12,171 bases of DNA from Saccoglossus kowalevskii (taxonomy: Eukaryota; Hemichordata; Enteropneusta; Harrimaniidae): contig NW_003140418.1 of NCBI RefSeq assembly GCF_000003605.2, positions 1 to 12,171 on the forward strand, written 5' to 3'. The translations under genes and the position numbers were made by a program. The notes under the pieces were generated by a model. That model had not been told where the DNA came from. It did not search any database and saw only the letters and a program-made list of their open reading frames with translations. This document shows positions 9,576 through 12,171 of this stretch, piece after piece; within the stretch, counting starts at the first letter, position 1; each line of letters starts with the position of its first letter.

Positions 9576-10440
9576 AGCTTAACTTCAGTGATCGGACGAG
9601 AACTGGTGTATTCTGCAATGGTTTGGCAGTAGGCTGAATATTCGTCGGAATTGGATGTAATTTAATACTTCGGCTAAGCAAAAAATCCCGGGAAAAATTT
9701 AGTATATACGGTGGAATAAAAATGTTCATCAGCCTACTGCACGTGGTATTCCCAGCCGGTCTCCCATGCAAGTACTAATCACGCCCTATGCAGCTTAACT
9801 TCAGTGATCGGACAAGACCTGGTGTATTCTGCAATGGTTTGGCAGTAGGCTGAATATTTGTCGGAATTGGATTTCAATTAATGCTTCGGCTAGACATAAA
9901 ATCACGGGAAAAAGATAGTATGTATGGTGGATTAAAAATGTTGATAAGCCTTCTGCACATGATATTCTCAGCCGGTCTCCCATGCAAGTACTAACCACGT
10001 CCGGTTAGCTTAACTTCAGTGATCAGACGAGAACTGGTGTATTCTGCAATGGTTTGGCAGTATGCTGAATATTCGTCGGAGTAGGATTTCAATTAATGTT
10101 TCGGCTCGGCAAATAATAAAGGGAAAAAGATAGTATGTACGGTGGAATAAAAATGTTGATAAGCCTACTGCACGTGGCATTCCCAGCAGGTCTTAAATGC
10201 AAGTACTAACCATGCCCGATGCAGCTTAACTTCGGCGATCGGACGAGAACTGGTGTATTCTGCAATGGTTTGGCAGTAGGCTGAATATTCGTCGGAATTG
10301 GATGTCATTTAATGCTACGGCTAGGCAAAAAAATCATGGGTAAAAGTTAGTATGTAATGTGGAATAAAAATGTTGATGAGCCTACTGCACGTGGTATTCT
10401 CAGCCGGGTCTCCCATGCAAGTACTAACCACGCCCGATGC

Positions 10441-11260
10441 AGCTTAACTTCAGTGATCGGACGGGAACTGGTGTGTTCTTCAATGGTTGACAGTAGGCTG
10501 AATATTCGTCAGAATTGCCTGTGGTTTAAAGCGTTGGCTAGGCAAAAAATCCCGGGAAAATTTGGTATGTACGGTGGAATAAAAATGTTGATAAGCCTAC
10601 TGCACGTGGTATTCCCAGCCAGTCTCCCATGCAAGTACTAACCACGCCCGATGCAGCTTAACTTCAGTGATCGGACGAGAACTGGTGTATTCTGCAATGG
10701 TTTGGCAGTAGGCTGAATATTCGTCGGAATTGGATGTCATTTACTGCTACGGCTAGGCAAAAAATCCCGGGAAAACGTTAGTATGTACGGTGGAATAAAA
10801 ATGTCGATGAGCCTAATGCACGTGGTATTCCCAGCCTGTGTCCTATGCAAGTACTAACCACCCCCGATGCAGCTTAACTTCAGTGATCGGACGAGAACTG
10901 GTGTATTCTGCAATGGTTAGGCAGTAGGCTGAATATTCGTCCGAATTGTATGTCATTTAATGCTTCGTCTAGGCAAAAAATCATGGGAAAAAGTTAGTAT
11001 GTAATGTGGAATAAAAATGATGATGAGCCTACTGCACGTGGTATTCTCAGCCGGTCTCCCATGCAAGTACTAACCACGCCCGATGCAGCTTAACTTCAGT
11101 GATCGAACGGGAACTGGTGTGTTCTGCAATGGTTTGACAGTAGGCGGAATATACGTCAGAATTGCATGTCGTTTAACGCTTTGGCTAGGCAAAAAATCCC
11201 GGGAAAAATTTGGTATGTACGGTGGAATAAAAATGTTGATGAGCCTAATGCACATGATAT
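10441..11260. repeat. Long duplicate, copy 2 (partner 6366-7185)
   Basis: K-H-G-F segment nearly identical to 6366-7185. Differences by eye include 'gatcgg' for 'gatcga', 'ttcttcaatggttg' for 'ttctgcaatggtttg', 'attcgtcgg' for 'attcgttgg', and one extra c in 'cacccccg'. The F monomer keeps an F-like 3' end here (gatgtagc), unlike its partner. Confidence 0.85.
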
Positions 11261-11295
11261 TCCATGCCGGTCTCAAATGCAACCACGCCCGATGT
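11087..11295. repeat. Representative short F-type monomer (209 bp)
   Basis: F and D monomers, plus the C/F chimera at 2722, read 'catgcaaccacg' or 'catgcaccacg' where others read 'catgcaagtactaaccacg', a loss of 7 or 8 bp. The lost stretch is flanked by repeated 'aa', so replication slippage is a simple origin. The short monomers start at 821, 1441, 2082, 2722, 4221, 7012, 8728, 9369 and 11087. The shared deletion marks them as descendants of one ancestral monomer or recipients of its 3' end. Confidence 0.85.
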
Positions 11296-12171
11296 AGCTT
11301 AACTTCAGTGATCGGACGAGAAGTAGTGTATCTGCAATGGTTTGGCAGTAGGCTGAATATCGTTGGAATTGGATGTAATTTAATACTTCGGCTAGGCAAA
11401 AAATCCCGGGAAAAAGTTAGTATGTATGGTGGAATAAAAATATTCATCAGCGTACTGCACGTGGTATTCCCAGCCGGTCTCCCATGCAAATACTAACCAC
11501 GCCCGATGCAGCTTAACTTCAGTGATCGGACGAGAACTGGTGTATTCTGCAATGGTTTGGCAGTAGGCTGAATATTCGTCGGAATAGGATTTCAATTAAT
11601 GTTTCGGCTCGGCAAATAATAAAGGGAAAAAGATAGTATGTATGGTGGAATAAAAATGTTGATAAGCCTACTGCACGTGGCATTCCCAGCAGGTCTCCCA
11701 TGCAAGTATTAACCACGCCCGATGCAGCTTAACTTCAGTGATCGGACGAGAACTGGTGTATTCTGCAATGGTTTGGCAGTAGGCTGAATATTCGTCGGAA
11801 TTGGATGTCATATAATGCTACGGCTAGACAAAAAATCATGGGTAAAATTAAGTATGTAATGTGGTATAAAAAAGTTGATGAGCCTACAGCACGTGGTATT
11901 CTCAGCCAGTCTTCCATGCAAGTACTAACCACGCCCGATGCAGCTTAAATTCAGTGATCGAACGGGAACTGGTGTGTTCTGCAATGGTTTGGCAGTAGGC
12001 TGAACATTTGTCGGAATTGGATTTCAATTAATGCTTCGGCTAGACAAACAATCACGGGAAAAAGATAGTATGTATGGTGGAATAAAAATGTTGATAAGCC
12101 TACTGCACGTGATATTCTCAGCTGGTCTCCCATGCAAGTACTAACCACGTCCGGTTAGCTTAAATTCATGA
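11296..12171. repeat. HOR segment A-E-C-(F/B)-partial E
   Basis: Monomers at 11296 (A, 214 bp, with several small deletions and 'gagaagtagtg'), 11510 (E), 11726 (C), 11942 (F/B chimera) and the first 15 bp of the next monomer at 12157. Canonical B is missing between A and E. The final bases 'aaattcatga' lack a g relative to the monomer at 7868. Confidence 0.85.

Larger units (their letters stand above)
9576..11295. repeat. HOR copy 3, complete canonical 8-mer A-B-E-C-K-H-G-F
   Basis: This is the only complete canonical copy in the window: A 9576, B 9792, E 10007, C 10223, K 10441, H 10655, G 10871 and F 11087 (209 bp), total 1720 bp. It serves as the reference order for the other blocks. Adjacent pairs from this order recur elsewhere several times (for example B-E, E-C, C-K, K-H, H-G and G-F), which supports a true HOR rather than chance succession. 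Confidence 0.85.
1..12171. repeat. Satellite DNA array, ~216-bp monomer, spans whole window
   Basis: The sequence is a head-to-tail array of a ~216-bp monomer with no foreign insert. Monomer starts (phase 'agctt') are 174, 389, 605, 821, 1017, 1225, 1441, 1650, 1866, 2082, 2291, 2506, 2722, 2931, 3146, 3358, 3574, 3790, 4006, 4221, 4429, 4645, 4861, 5076, 5292, 5503, 5719, 5935, 6150, 6366, 6581, 6796, 7012, 7221, 7437, 7653, 7868, 8083, 8297, 8512, 8728, 8936, 9152, 9369, 9576, 9792, 10007, 10223, 10441, 10655, 10871, 11087, 11296, 11510, 11726, 11942 and 12157. Complete monomers are 196-218 bp long. I see no obvious half-monomer periodicity. Most monomers share cacgtg, aataaa and a tcccggga-like palindrome. 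Array-edge sequence is absent on both sides. A centromeric or pericentromeric location is inferred, not shown. Confidence 0.98.

Noticed and set aside
11070-11489. Longest open frame (minus strand, 139 codons), and 60-108 codon frames on both strands throughout the window
   Set aside because: Every such frame is made of satellite monomer sequence. Lengths track monomer length and indels, overlapping frames exist on both strands, and no domain or signal is recognisable. I annotate none as CDS.
1-12171. CRISPR-like repeat-spacer structure
   Set aside because: Monomers are ~216 bp and similar along their whole length. There are no unique spacers between short identical repeats and no cas genes.
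1-12171. AATAAA polyadenylation hexamer in most monomers
   Set aside because: The hexamer lies in 'gtggaataaaaatg' and recurs only because the monomer recurs. No transcript or downstream element supports use as a poly(A) signal.
1-12171. CACGTG E-box/G-box palindrome in most monomers
   Set aside because: A six-base palindrome is weak evidence. It is carried by the repeat, and some types have CACATG or CATGTG instead. No promoter context is visible.
1-12171. Embedded transposon, tRNA-derived SINE or rRNA spacer
   Set aside because: Monomer spacing is unbroken from 174 to 12157, with no insertion larger than a few bases, no terminal repeats or target-site duplications, and no tRNA A/B box or rRNA sequence that I can recognise.

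Overview
The whole window is one uninterrupted array of tandem satellite DNA. I found no real protein-coding gene, RNA gene, transposon or CRISPR array. The repeating unit is about 216 bp. Using the shared 'agctt' as phase zero, 56 complete monomers run from 174 to 12156 (mean 214 bp; 26 are exactly 216 and 13 are 215), with a partial monomer at each end. The array therefore continues past both edges and must be longer than 12 kb. This is eukaryotic satellite heterochromatin, possibly centromeric or pericentromeric. The species cannot be named from sequence alone. A hand-made consensus is about 46% GC with about 11 CpG per 216 bp, close to random expectation. That argues mildly against a heavily CpG-methylated host such as a vertebrate or flowering plant and mildly for an invertebrate or other low-methylation genome (inference).

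The monomers fall into recognisable sequence types, which I label A, B, E, C, K, H, G and F (D is a close relative of F and K). The types follow one another in a preferred order, A-B-E-C-K-H-G-F, giving a higher-order repeat (HOR) of eight monomers, about 1.72 kb. A complete canonical copy lies at 9576-11295. A copy with D in place of K lies at 1-1649. Broken copies fill the rest.

Layout: 1-1649 first HOR (A-B-E-C-D-H-G-F, with many single-base deletions at about 870-1170); 1225-2290 a G-F-C trimer repeat with 641-bp period, overlapping the first HOR; 2291-3357 chimeric trimer duplicated with 640-bp period; 3358-4644 C-K-H-G-F-G; 4645-5934 A-B-E-C-K-H; 5935-7220 H-C-K-H-G-F; 7221-8082 E-C-(F/B)-E; 8083-9575 (H/A)-B-(E/C)-D-A-C-D, including a D-A-C trimer with 641-bp period; 9576-11295 canonical HOR; 11296-12171 A-E-C-(F/B)-E partial. 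Two stretches (6366-7185 and 7221-7882) recur about 4.1 and 4.3 kb downstream at about 99.5% identity. This indicates a recent large duplication that now differs by exactly one monomer.

The points of interest are structural: the HOR, several chimeric monomers with mappable crossover points, a 640-bp duplication with a microhomology junction, a 10-12 bp inverted repeat inside most monomers, a weak CENP-B-box-like motif, and clusters of one-base deletions that look like uncorrected long-read error. Open frames of 60-139 codons on both strands are by-products of a repeat length divisible by three.
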